The position numbers and the translations under genes were made by a program. Below the pieces are notes generated by a model that was not told where the DNA came from, ran no database searches, and saw nothing but the letters and a program-made list of their open reading frames with translations. Positions 39,033 through 53,208 of a stretch of DNA of 64,000 nt are shown piece after piece (positions within the stretch are counted from its first letter, which is position 1; every line of letters begins with the position of its first letter). The stretch is taken from positions 6,366,001-6,430,000 of the forward strand of contig NC_132975.1 of the NCBI RefSeq assembly GCF_047496725.1. Reading direction: 5' to 3'. The stretch is from Anoplolepis gracilipes. Lineage: Eukaryota; Arthropoda; Insecta; Hymenoptera; Formicidae.

Positions 39033-40998
39033 GAGTCTCCTAACTACATATCTTATTTAAAAAAGCCATTAAAGCTATTAAGTTATACAGTTAAATCATT
39101 TAAAAAATTATAAAATATTAAACTGTTATAAAAACCTAAACTTTAAACTCTCCGTATGTGTTACATATATTATATAAAATTATCATAAAACATCTTAAAT
39201 AATACATAAATACATATATGCGTAAACATGTATATTATATATAAATCAAATATCGCGTTAAAAGGAAAATTTTAAAGAAAGTATCATACAATTGTAAAAT
39301 TATAAATGTTTATGGAATTTGATTATTTTTTGTTGTTTAATATATAAGTTAATTTGATATAGACGTATGCAATTATTTTAGCAGCGCATTCGTATCATAA
39401 ATGTGTGTGTACGCATATACATAGTTACATATGGAGACTGGAGCAGGTAATATGTATATAATGACTGATTGTGAGTTATCTATCAAAGTAATTTCAAAAA
39501 GATTTAAAGGCTTTAGTATGTTCGTGCACAGTGTCAAAGCGATATAATGTACGAAATGCGACAATTATAAGAAAGAGCATTCGTGCTGCAAGGTATGTTG
39601 AGATGCATAACCGTACAATTTTTACGATTATTATTAATTGAAAAGATATGTCGCGACTCTCTCGCATTTTTCGTATTTCAATTAAACATGAAATCGAGTG
39701 GCTCTTTCAAAACAACAATCAACTCTTTCTTCATTCTCAACTATCACAAGGAAGACGCGAAGTGCTTCGTCGTTCGATAACGTTTATTTATCTGAATTTC
39801 TTTCAATGTCTGAACCTTCGGATGAGATGTCAAACCGTTAGAATATTCTGCGAAAGTTTGCAAGTGCTAAGAAAATTCTTTTCTCCGCTCACATAACTCA
39901 CTCAACTATTTTTTTCTTACATTCTTTCCCTGTCTATCTCGTACGATTTCTTTGCATCTTAATCTTTCTCGTTAATATGCACCGACTAACGTTAAAGCTA
40001 TTGACGATCCTTCAATATAAATATTTACGTAAACGTCACGACACTCCCTTACCGAGATAATGTAGTATGAAATTTGTGCGTCTAAAAATCCTTCGCTGTA
40101 GAAACTCTCGTTGAGTGTATTTGTATGTCTCTTGATTCTATTGTACAAATATTCTCCGCATACTTGCTTGGCTACCTTAAGATGCTTATAATAAATTATG
40201 ACGCTATGGTAATAAAGCATCAACGGATCACAAATCATAAAAGCGTTGATGATATTTCAATCATAAAGACGTATAAAAAATTATATTATATTGTAAAAAT
40301 TATACTTATATCCATTTAATTAAAATGTTTTATGCAATAATGTAGTTAAAATATGCAGTAATATGGCAAAAAATACGAACAAGAAGGAAGTAATAGCACA
40401 TGAGGACTCTAAGGTATGAAATTTGAAAATATTTATCTTTCTGTCTGAAAGTTTATCTTAGAACACACCGATGTTTTCACTCATTTATCGTAGACGCAGG
40501 GATATGCTTGAATCATCTCGACACATTAACATTCTACCCGTAAATAAATTTCGAAATAATAATTATGTATTATTATATATTTATGTATTTTTTTTTTTTT
40601 AAGGACACATGTACGAGCACTCTTTCTTAGAAATTTTTAGTCTTAATTTCCGATATGTTATCATTTTCGAATACTGCAAAGAAACATTCAATATATATGC
40701 ATGCTTATGTACATATATGTATGTATGCATATAGTAATAATTTTCTTTTTCTATCTATTTATTTCTTCAATACTAAATTCGTGCGTTTCTAGTTATATCA
40801 CAAATTTTACATATAATTCCATTAGTGATGAACATGTTTAGTAATGCAGTTGTTAATTTTACGCATTATACTCTGTGAACTATTTCCAGTAACTATGCAT
40901 GAAATCTGAAAACGGAACTTTAGAGACAAATGTGTTGACTGATTGACCAATAACCCCGTTTAAGTACACGAACAATTATTAGTTCGTACTTCTTGCAT

Positions 40999-42180
40999 AG
41001 CGCCGTGGTCAATAGCAGTAGCCCGGAAAATGAAGAATCTAAGTTCGAGTCCCGAGTTGGCTATCTTCATCTGACGTTTGTTACGCTCATAGCTCTACAT
41101 ACATTATAATTTATGTTTGTTTCAGTTAATACGTGGGGGGGAGGGGATCTCACCTGTGCAAGACCCCCCACACTATCAAAAATTATATATTCAAGCTATA
41201 TGTAGTATATATAGTTGCAGACAAGCAATCACATGACCGATGAGAGAACCGTTTTCTTGATCACGGTAATCTCCGACACTTGTAGTAGTAGCTTAATACC
41301 TCGTAATAGCGTTATTATAAGTTGCTTATATCTTTGCTTACGGGAAATTATTCGTTTCAATCTGCATCTGGTGTGTGAAAATAGAAATAATCAGACACAC
41401 ACACGCACATACACACATACACATTAGTAAACATCCTGTCTACATGACATCTTACATATATGTTGTAATACAGTGAGAGACAAAACATTTTCCTGTTTTC
41501 TCTCTCGGGACTGGTTTAGTATCAGCCGAATCTAAGTTCTGTTAAAATTGTACAATTTACTTTTCAACTTTACACTTTGTTGTTTTTTAGGCTTTCATTA
41601 CTCCATACTACTCTCTTAAATGGAATTAGTGTATTATTACTAAACACGATAAATATAAATAGTTATTGATGGTCTCGGTTATGAGTATAATATAAAATAT
41701 ACAGCATTGTAAATCAGTAAAAAATTTCATTGAAAGAGAATAATAATAATATAGTAGCCATTTCACAATCAGTAATATTTTAAAAAGTGACATCTTATAA
41801 TGAAATTATATATGAGATATAGTTATTAAAGATATATTTGACTATTAAAAATAAAATGGAACACTTTATATATAATCTCTAATTATGTCAATCTTTGCAG
41901 ATGGACAGACAAATAATTTCGCGTATATAAAAGTATATTTTGCTAGATATATATAATATACGAAAAGGAAACAAGTAATGAGACATATAACAATGAAAGA
42001 TTGAATATACTATTTTTGGAAACATAAAGATTAGCACAGAGCTCCACAACAAAATTAAAATAAATATAAATTGTAATGTTGAGCTGTGAGTATAAGAAAC
42101 ATCGGGCGAAAATAAAACTGAATTGAGGCTGGAAATTCAATCCTTATCTTTCAGATTATTGTTTTAACTATGGCATTTGT
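40999..42180. mobile_element. tRNA-SINE-headed inverted element
   Basis: A plus-strand tRNA-like head at 40999-41060 (GCGCCGTGGTCAATAGCAGT; B-box AAGTTCGAGTCCC) is followed by a body related to the fold-back arms (TCTCACCTGTGCAAGACCCC, then CATCTGGTGTGTGAAAAT). At 41880-42180 a reverse-oriented copy ends in a head-like GGCTGGAAATTCAATCC. Two opposed SINE-like units around a microsatellite explain the inverted structure. Confidence 0.5.
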
Positions 42181-43019
42181 GTAAAATTTATATAGATTTT
42201 ATGTACGCCTATTTATGTGTAATTTATGAAAATTGAACAATGCACTTGTTTTGGAACATTTTTTATAGCGCTGTTTTTAAATTTCAATCAGCTATTGAAT
42301 ATTGTATATAGCGTGAAATATAAAATCAGCAACTAATTGATGTTCTTATACATTAACGAATGAATGCAACACACAAAATAAAATAAAGCCAATTTGACAC
42401 ATACACACATACGCACACAATATAAATACAAATGAGAAATATTTCAATTATTATAATTCTGAATTGTAAATATTATAAATCATATACAAAAAGAGTGAGA
42501 TATAGAGAGTGAGGGAAAAAATAAGAGACGAAGAATAAAGTATAAGAAAGAAACAGAGTTAAGATGTATGTTACGTCTTATCGATGTGTTTGAATGTTAT
42601 ACATATTTTAATTATAAGCTGAAGATGTATTGCTCGAGATTCAATAGCACGCCAAAATCGAAATTAAAATTATGATCAATATGATGTTTTGTTTTCGTTG
42701 AGTATTAAAAACGATTGAACTTGAAAATAACTCGTATTTTTTAGCAATGTTATAGGATTTTTGTAATTAACCTCGCGTCTAACAATAAGAATAAAATTAA
42801 TTGGTGCATGTAATCATTTTCTGCATTTTAGATTTCGCGAGCAATACGTCATTAATCATGTTTTCCATGAACTATCTTTACCGATACGAATATTGGTAAA
42901 TCATATGCTCCACTGACGGTAGAAATTATATACCGTCTCGCTGTCACGATAAAATTCAATATGGTATAATTGATAGATGATTATCAGAACTTTAATGACA
43001 TGTTAGTGCAGTGAAATGC

Positions 43020-43068
43020 AAATCTCTCTCTCTCGCTCCCTCTCTCTCTCTCTCTCACTCTCTCGTGA
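43020..43068. repeat. (CT)n microsatellite
   Basis: A CT/TC run with single-base interruptions (CGCTCC, CACTC). Confidence 0.9.
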
Positions 43069-43431
43069 AATTTATGTTAATAAATAATATAATTTTCCAC
43101 CTGATCTCTCCACAAAACGACATTAATTCGCACATTTGAGGATCAACATAATTATTGGTTTCAGACATACATAAATGTTACGCAAATTATATATAGTAAA
43201 AATTTTCAGGTACTTTTATTTAGAAAAAAATATTTTTATATACATAAGGATATGTAAATCTAGAAGATAAATACCGTATCCGTAACATAGTGATATGCAG
43301 TACGCGAGGTCAGAGTATTCATAGCGGTCTTTAAAGCTCTAGCTCATGCAATGAGACTTTAATGCTCTCACGGACTACCGGCTTAAAATTGCATAATCAG
43401 CAATCTTTTACGTATTTATATAGCAACGATA

Positions 43432-43435
<4 letters not shown>

Positions 43436-43471
<36 letters not shown>
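43436..43471. repeat. (TA)n microsatellite
   Basis: Uninterrupted TA units between AATTATA flanks. Confidence 0.95.
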
Positions 43472-43474
<3 letters not shown>

Positions 43475-44969
43475 GCAGCAGTTTTAGAAATAACTCGAAC
43501 GACAATTAAGTCTTATAGTTTTGTTGATCGCAAACTTAATACTCATAAGACTACTTGTTAACAAATTTGCACAAAGACTTGCTTTCTCTTTTTCTGCGTA
43601 AAAACGAGGCTATTCTAATACTTATGTCTTTATCTCGATTTTTTGCCGACAATGCAGAATCGATATACAGGTCACAGGTCGAGAATGAGTCATTCTGTTT
43701 AGTGACTTTAATGTATTACAAATAGAACATTTTCAATAGCGATCATGTCAATAATATCCAATAAATTGTAAGTAATTATAAATCTTGATAAACTATCATG
43801 GCTAAAAAATTTTAAATGTTAGAAAAGATACATATGATATATAAAATTGTAATGCATGACACGTAAAAAAAAATCAATACAAATTTTGCATTCTATCGCA
43901 CGTTATTTTTTGTGTTGTATATGTATTCTATTATACCTATATAATTTTATTGATAAAACATATAGATTAATTTTAATAAATACCGAAATCTTAATGTTGT
44001 TTATTTAAAATTTGTATTAACCGACTTTTTCGTTTTAAAAAGAATGGAATGTCGAGAATGATTCTAAAATAACGAATAGAAATGACTCATTCGCTATGTA
44101 TTATATTCGACATCATTAACGTAATGCATATTAATGTTCTCTATTTAAAAAGCAAAAATGTACATTTTAGAACCTCGAAATAATTACTATCTGGAAAGTA
44201 CAAAATTATAACAAGTACTTTGAGTTCCTGAAAATACACAGAGTCGAAGGAAGATTAAAAGCGAGAGAGAGAAACGTGCGCGGCTAGAATGTTGAATCAC
44301 GAATTTAGCGGAAAAGCGTGCTGTCGAGTGACGGGCTTGCGGTGGCGTTTCGCATCGCGAATTTTCGGCCACGTTGCGTATTCGGCGTGTCATGTAAACT
44401 GATGTAGACTGATGTAAACTCTGACACGGCGGTGGAGTTGGGCGCTGGGTCACGCGAGGGCTTCCAAGACGTCCGGATAGTCGGCATCAACGTGACGCGA
44501 GAATGGCGTGTAATTTTCAAATGAGCCATTCAAAACACATACAGATGACTCTACCATAAATCACGTTGCGCGGTAAAATGCGTCACGTCCGGCACGAATC
44601 GCTACGCGCCTCACGAGATGAACACTCTGATTTCGTTTTTTTTTTTTTCCCCTTTCCAACAACGTTCAAACGAGTATATATACATGGTTGGTTAACATTA
44701 ACCGCGTCATGTAATGTCTCTTTTGTATTCTATATAAGTTACATAGGAAATCGTGTGCTCGGCTACAAATATTGTGATTGAGAATTTTAAATTTTACGAC
44801 TTATCTCGACTACATCAATATATTTTAATCGTTTGATAGAATCTCCGATTCAAATGCGGTCGGCCAATTAGAAGATAATAATCGTATGTACGATCAGGCG
44901 TGATAAATACAACCTTGCTATTTAATATAATAAATGTGAGATAGGTTTTTGTAATGGTCATCGCGTACG

Positions 44970-45440
44970 AACTATATACGAGTCTGTTACGCAAATGAAA
45001 TCGTTTATTCTCTCTCGATGCTCGATTATATTGATACGCGAGTTATTTCCCGAGAACTATAATAATGTCCATCTGTCTGGCAGCCGTTACGTTTTCCGGC
45101 CAAACGAACCGAGATACGTCGCTGCTCATCGATCGGAACTTGATGAAGCCGATATGACGATTGATAAATGGTCAATCGGTGTATATCGTAGCCCCTGCTG
45201 TCCGCGACCGTCACAAACAGCTGACCAACGTTTCGGTAACATATGGTCGGACAATATTCTCTCGTCCTTTACTGCACAGACTGGACATTGGCCCCTCCGT
45301 GATTTTCCTCGTACCATGATGCACGACGACTGGTTCGATAAACATTGTGCTCACACAATGGTGAATATGGCAGGAAGGGTGGCGGTTCGCGTCGAAGGAA
45401 GATATGCACGAAAAGCAGGGATGCTCAATTTCTCGGTACT
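44970..45440. other. GC-richer island with a 172-codon open frame, function unknown
   Basis: The longest open frame of the window (44995-45513, plus) overlaps frames on the minus strand here. The predicted protein has no motif I recognise and its last 30 residues are typical AT-rich translation, so the open frame probably reflects local GC content. The island, like those at 29.3 and 44.2 kb, may be regulatory DNA. No good splice sites bound a coding exon. Confidence 0.35.
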
Positions 45441-48378
45441 ATTCTATTATATAATTATATATTTGATTTCGTGCAAGCAGAAAAAAATTTATGCTCTCCT
45501 TATAATTCAATAATTAAACCTTCATTATATATCAGCAGAATGTTATTAATGATTTATTTTATGTGAATTTCTTAGAAAAGAATTTTATTCTTAGCCATAA
45601 TATTATAATCACAAAGATTACGAAACACGGAGAGATAGTAAAATCATTCGTGTCTTGAGTTCTTCTAATTTCAACCTTTCTAAATCAACATGAGCTTCAA
45701 GATTACTTGACTGAATCATTGTTATTTAAATACACAAACGTGACATGCACAGCTGCAACAGTTTATCAGTAAGAATACCAATCAAACGAGATATACCGTT
45801 GCTTAATTTATCGCATAATATTAGCGTTACTTAATTTGTCACATAATATTAATGTTACTTCCGCGACAAGGCCTAGATCGATCTAGATAACGATACATGC
45901 TAATGCAGTCATAACATAGATTTAGTTTTAGTGCGTAATGTAGATTAAGATATAGAGAGAGATCGGATAAAATGCTGCTTTGCTATTAATAATATTATAT
46001 AAATTTCCCTTCAAAACACAAAGCTTTCACGAAACTTTTCGAAAAAAATTTATACGCGAGTTTAATACAAGTAATACGGAGAATTATTTTCAGATCTAGA
46101 ACTTAACTCGGCAAGTTATTTATAAATCCTTAGTACGAAACATTTCATGCTGTTACAATGCTGAAAGGCTATTATCAGTACAAAGCTAATAGTGTGAATG
46201 TACTCATACAAAGACAGTATTTTATGGCAATGATATTCTGAATGCATGGATGCACTTTTCAAAGCAAAACGTAGCATAAATTCTGCGCTCGCAAACAAAT
46301 TGCATTACAGTTAAATATAATATTTCAACTGTATATACATAAATGTACCCATATGTATACTCATATGATAATACTGAATATGCTATATGATTTTAAAAAA
46401 TATCAGAATATCAAAGCATCAGTTGCTACAGCAACAATTGTTTTATCCATCATTAAATGTTGTATATATGTATATTGCACATTTTTATTGGTCTGAATTA
46501 ATTAGTAACTAATTAATTAATAACAAATTGAAAAGACCGCTCTTCGAATATATTTTCTCTTGCAAATAAATAATATTTCATATCTTATCAAATTGCATTA
46601 ATAGGACATTCTTGTGTGAGTGAAATTAATCAAAATACAAATATATTATACGTAGCATTTGCAGCTATTGGAATTTAGTTTAATTGATTTTATTTGATAA
46701 AATTTACATTGAATTATAATGTTTAATGTTTGTGGTTTTTGTCTGATTAAGTTATAAATTATAAAATGTTATTTATAAATATTTAAAAAACGGAATTATT
46801 TATAAATAAGAGACCCTTGTAATAAATCATCTTTATTTGATAAATAGTAGTACGTCAAATAAAAATATTAAGATAAAATATTTATTAATAAAACACGATA
46901 AATGCAGGTAATGTTTCAACTAGTTTTATCAACTGCATCAGGAAACTTTGCTGATAAAAAACTGACTAATCGCTCCATCTTTAAATTTGTTTTAGCTAAG
47001 TGATGAATTTCACTTTAACACTTTTAAACTGCACAGTCACTATGACTAATACACGAAAAGAAAATTGAACGATTGGCATTAAATATAACGTTTCGAATGA
47101 TATCAACAGTTATGTCAAATTAAACGTGTCTATAATCAAAGCATTTTTTTCTCATATAAAATATAACTCTATTTCTTATGTGCTATATTACATGCTTATA
47201 AATTATTTTCTGTGCAATATTTTGAATAAACATACTTTATAAAAAAAAGGTGTGAGATACGATCAAGATTCGTAACGGTTTAAACGTATAGTAACTGTCT
47301 AGATTTAATCATGAGCGAGTCAGCGAGTCGCGATCTGATATGCACGTTGCCAATAAAAGCGAATGATCTGTTCTCGCGTATGAACGATTAAATCGTGATA
47401 GTATGTTTACCATTAAAATCTGTTGCAATCATGTAAGAGCTTCAATTTTTAAATAATCAAGAGAATAGTCGGTCGAAGCAATGAATTTTACAGAAGCTTA
47501 TTGTATCGCGACAGTGAACGCTTCGACTGCTACGCGATGTGTTCACATGCACATAAGCATGCATAAGCAAAAAAGAAGGGAGAGAAAAGACACTGTGGAT
47601 GCACGGTCTATGATGCTTCATCAGTAACATTGATTAGCTCGTCGTCGAATTGGCGTTAATAAATGGCCTGCATATTAATTACTCAGATAACTTCCAGAGA
47701 CATATTTCTTTGGCGAGAGTTAGATGAACTAACGTGTGATGTTATCGCGAAGTAGCAATCCAGTTAAAGCAAAAATCCGCTCGACACTTGTTCAGCAATT
47801 AATTACGATCATTTGCGACAGCAGTCTAATAATAAATTCGATTTTTCATATGATTATTTTTTTTCTTATACAAGTATATAATATTATATCTTATTCAATA
47901 TATTTTTTATTATTTTCTTTTTTTTTTGTTTCTAAATTGTTTTAGAAACCTTATTCTTTCAGATTATTACTCTTATTTCGATTTATATTTATCTTCTCCC
48001 CATCATCTGTAGGTTTCTTTCGCGTCCTACATCTTGGGTGACAATTACGTCACTGGCAGTACGAGCAAGTTACATTTGTGTGCGTATAATAATTAGATAT
48101 GTAGAAAAGCTACTTTAAGCCGCACGTGTCCAGCGTACGATAAGTAGCAATATCCTTTTCTTTTCAGACTTTCTGCAATAAATCTGTATTAACAAGGGAC
48201 GTGGGATAGTAGATTATTATATACGTCAACTGCACACATGCATCATTCACTGTGGGGTTTAGAGTATTGAGCAGACTTCCATCGCGTTAACTATTTAATC
48301 ATACATTAATATTGCACATTGTTAATAGTAATCTTTATAATGCAGAGAAAATTGGCGAATAAATTTGAATCTAATAGT

Positions 48379-48379
<1 letters not shown>

Positions 48380-48420
<41 letters not shown>

Positions 48421-48428
48421 AGAGAAAG
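48380..48428. repeat. (GA)n microsatellite
   Basis: GA units followed by AAAGAG hexamers. Confidence 0.95.
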
Positions 48429-51251
48429 CTAATGCTAAAATTACACGTGAGTATGATGATAAAGATAATGACTGCAGGAACAATGCATGATATCATCACG
48501 CTCTTGACTTCTTGCACTCTAAACTTAATTAAGTCTCATCTGAAGATTTACACATCAATCTAAATTGCGGTTTTACATTTCTCTTTGCAAATATTACGAG
48601 TACATAAACGTCAGTTGAAAGAATAAGATGTGAAAAATATAATATAACATCTTTGAAATGATAAAACGACGATTAGTAGCGAACATATCGTTTAACTCTC
48701 ATCAACCGAAAAAAATATCGCACCGTCACAAGACCATAAAGCACACTCAAACTTAAAAGACAGGGAAGACTTAGACATCGCAAATACTCTGTCTGAGTCA
48801 TACGGCGTAACATACCATCCGACCCCTGCTCCAACAAGAAATATACGACTGTGGAGTCTCGAACGGATATTTCGTGCTCGGTACTAGAGTGCTGCCGTAT
48901 CTTTATCGCGGTCGATTACCTTATACATATATCTTTTTTAGTAGAAATACACTCACACACTTTATGCACATTGCTATAATACATAAAAAAATTGGATATA
49001 TATTTTATATGTCAATATATGTATATATATAATATTATATATAATATAAATATGTTATTATTAATGAGAAAAAGAGTCATACATTACAAGACTAACTCGT
49101 GAACATTTTATTACTCATTTTCATTACATTTCATTTATTTGTGCTAAAAGTTTATGCGTAAAATGTCATATAAATCAACAATATCGCGTATATATCACGG
49201 ATAAGTGAACGGCTTTGCACGTATCACGATTGTATGTTGTACATAGAATGCAGTTGTAGTAGCAAACTTCTATTACTGTTACCGAGAACCAATATGCATG
49301 ACAAATAAAGAATCGAGTCAAGCTCGGAGCAGTCGTAAATGCGCTAAACGTTAAATATCAAAGCAAGTGGGACAGAGAAAACTAGGCCGTAAAAAAACTT
49401 GCAACACGCACGCGACTGAAGGAAAAACAAAAAAAAATTATAATTCAGTTAAAGCATGCAAAAAAATTGTGAACGGAATGACAAGAGACGAAAGTAGGTA
49501 ATAGTTAGCACGAATTATCGACCTTCGAAAGAAAATAACAATGATTATTAAAGCGACATCGAAGAAAATATACAAGTCCTCGATAATGTCTAATATAATA
49601 TAATATAAAATGCAAAAAAGCGACATTAGATAAGCATAAAATCGGATAATTGACGTTTCGATGTAACTTTTTTTTTTTTTTTTTTAGGAAAAGTGGATTG
49701 CATCTATGAATTACATCCTGTACATTCCATTCATATCATGTCATTCAAAACTGCGACTGGGTTTCTACCTGAACGAGTCCATTCACGAGAAAGGTATTTC
49801 GACCGATAAAGGTCGAGTAAGTCTCTCGGAAAACTTTCCGGATCGGTTTTCGTTCGAAACTAGTACGTGGCAAGTTTGCCGAATATCTCTGAGATAAAAC
49901 TTCTACGGCGAGAAATTCTTGACACCTGCCGTAAGAGATTATACTTCGATGTTCTGTATCCGTTAGTGTATTTTGAACTCCTTTTCTCTTAGCTCATATT
50001 TCTACAAAATATCTTTCATAAAATAAATGTACAAATGTTCAAAGTTGGTTAAAAGTAGAAGAAATTTATAGTTATGCTAAGTTCCTCAATAAGAACGTTT
50101 CTTGTTATTATTATAATTCTGCAATTGTCTATTTAATGAGTTTCAAAAAATCTATTATCTTTAGTTCTATTTTAAAAAAACAAAATACTAAGGAAGAGTG
50201 TCATGATAACTTCTATAATAGTAGATATAAAATTAAAAATTCTACTGTTGCTTATAGATTCTGGTTGAGTGAATAATAAGAACTGAATAACAGCGATCGG
50301 TTTCGTTACCTGAGTTATTCTATAGAGACAGTCTAAATGCTCCGATTGTCCATGGTATTCATTCGTGTCAGGTACTTGAAAACGAAACCGGGGTGTCGGA
50401 ACGAAAGTCAAGCACTGATAATTTTGTCTATGGCGCTTAAGATATCGACATTTAAAATGGTTCTACAACTATGGAAAGCAGGTAACGAATAAACTAATGA
50501 CTTGACACTTCGTTGTTACCTTCGTGTCAATCTCACATTTAATTTTTTTGTTCTGAAAACTTCCTTTTTTCTACTGAAAAGAGTTCATTTAACATTCTGT
50601 AAGATAACAGACAAAAAAGAAAAATGAGTGATTCATATAATTGCATAATTGATCTTTGAACCAAAAAGTGAAATATCATCCTTGAACGTGTTATGTTGGT
50701 CCCGAGTCGAGTTGTAAGGATGCAATAAATTGCAACGTAGAAAAACACTTTGTTAGAGATATTGGTAGACTATAAAAGATGTAAGATCGCGCGGTCAACT
50801 TGTAACGTACCAGCGTGCGGTCCGATAACGGAGCAATCAATAACAGAAATCTTTCGAACGAGATCTAATTATAGACATATTTAATAATAAATTGATTCCA
50901 GCAAAATAATCATTAAGATTATAGAAAATACATATGTTCTCATTTTTCAAATAACTCCAGATGTACAATATATTAAAAATTTTTTGTGTTAAAAATATTA
51001 TATTCAAGCATATACATTTATTAAGTTACGTACAACTCTTTTAATAGTATTAAAAATAATATTAAAAATTTTAAAACATTTTTATATATTTATTTTTTCG
51101 AACTTATTATCTTTGAAACGTAAAATCAATTTTTAAGACTGAAATCTTACGAAATAATTCAAAACGTCTGGGACGATATTAATTAATCTATATATAATAT
51201 GATGAAAGTGCTGAGTCTATTAATAGATAATCATAAGTAAATTAGTAAATA

Positions 51252-51256
<5 letters not shown>

Positions 51257-51302
<46 letters not shown>
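51257..51302. repeat. (GA)n microsatellite
   Basis: About 23 uninterrupted AG units. Confidence 0.95.
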
Positions 51303-51306
<4 letters not shown>

Positions 51307-53157
51307 ACACAAGTCAAAAGCTTTGTGAGAAAGATTAATGCAATATGTCATTAATGTGTGCTCTACTAGTGAAATTATAAACCATGATATCCAAAGAAGT
51401 TTAAATTCCATGATTTATGATCCGACATTAGTTACGATGCACATTATATGACGACCGACAATGTAGCACGCGAAGTCTCTTTAATTCTGTGCGGTAGAAA
51501 CGATCATACTACGACAAGGAAATATTTCAAAAGAGGCATTATTAAAGCTTCGTTAAACTTTAAGCTCTAATCTGTATTTATCATAATCTTTCTTCATGTC
51601 AATAGGGTCTAGATTTCAACAAATTTTTGTGTCATCTTTTATAATATTAATATTAATTTAAATAAACCATTTTTTATATATCGATACTGAAAATAGTCAC
51701 AATCTATAAAATTATTCAGCTTTAAATCGAAATAGCATAGAATTCGATTTAACATTATCAGATCTCGTTTTACGCGCAAGCAAAATTGCCGACCGATTAC
51801 ATTAATAATTTACCGCCTAAATCGGCATTCTGATTCGAGGGAATTGTAAAGAGCAATGCAAAATTCGTTTCAGTGGCCAAGAGTATCACAATAGATCCAC
51901 TATGGGCGATCCGATTCCAAGTTATGACTACAGAAACCGTCAAATGGAATCTAATACCTATAGGGTGCCGCATATACATTGTAACATACGGCTACGCGGA
52001 GCATAACGAATCTACGCGGGGGAGCATATCGAATTTCGCATTACCATTCAAGATACGTGTGAACTGCATGGTCATTTTTTCAACCTCCAATTATCGCGAG
52101 ATAGAAAGGCGCATTCGATCAATATTTTTCATTATAATTCTATATGCATGATTTTTTCTTATCATTCAGAAAATACACATTAACGCCTGAAACATTATTT
52201 TATACAATTTAATGTTCATTTAAAAAGTTATGCATTGTGAAATGAAAACTTCATTTTACTTTATTACATTTGCAAATTACATTATCGGAGTAAAGTGAAA
52301 TTCGGAAGATTTTTAATATGATAATGCATGGAAAGATTGTACGAAAGATTTTTAAAAATAGATTAAGCTAACGAGAAATAATATTAGCCACGTATATTAC
52401 GCGGAAGAACCGCAATGCTAAATTTTATTGCTGGTCAGGCAAAATCAATATTACCGAAGCCAAGAACAACATCGCGAGGTAGTTCCTACACATGTTTATC
52501 TGTAATTTTTTCTGTCAATGCGGAAACATTTCTCAACTGGTATTGATTTTCATGTTATCTGATTACGCGATTACTATTTTGTGGAGTTTCGGAAAAGTTT
52601 TACTTCCTACCTTGACAAGCAAATGTGAATTTAAATAAATAGATAAATAAGTACATGAGTTGATTAAAGTGTAAATTTCTCAAGATTTAGATAAATATTT
52701 TTGGAAAATTTTGATCTCAATTTCTCTTCGCAGAATAAAGTTTTAAGTTATAAAATTATATCCAGTTCATGAATCGCTACGTTATTCTGTAGATACATGC
52801 TTTTCGAAAAAAAGATAAAGATAAGAATGCATTTTCCACATGAAATTTATCACTGTCTGTATTACTGTCTGACAGATCGAGTTTTCGCTTGTGACATTTT
52901 GTATGCAATTAGGATGAAAATTATCGCGAAAAGTGTCTACATTCTAGATTTGATCGAATTTCATTCTCCAACGGCAGAAATGACATTAATGGACACGATC
53001 TAAACTTGTTTGAATATTTAAAGAGTCTTATTTGTATCTATATACATTGCTACGTGTTTAAATTATTGCTCTATTTAAATTATATGCTCTATTTCACAGC
53101 AAATGCAGTTGAAGAAATAGTGACAATTACAAACATTTCGTTAATACATATATGTAG

Positions 53158-53208
53158 TGTGTATATATGTGTGTGTCTGTGTGTGTGTGTCTGTGTGTGT
53201 GTGTGTGA
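53158..53208. repeat. (GT)n microsatellite with CTGT interruptions
   Basis: TG units broken by TCTG at two points. Confidence 0.9.

Noticed and set aside
38776..39113. Two plus-strand frames rich in Thr-His repeats
   Set aside because: Translations of the CA/TG microsatellite, not proteins.
48720..48900. GC-richer stretch examined as a possible 5S rRNA or tRNA relic
   Set aside because: No match to 5S rRNA landmark sequences and no cloverleaf could be drawn.
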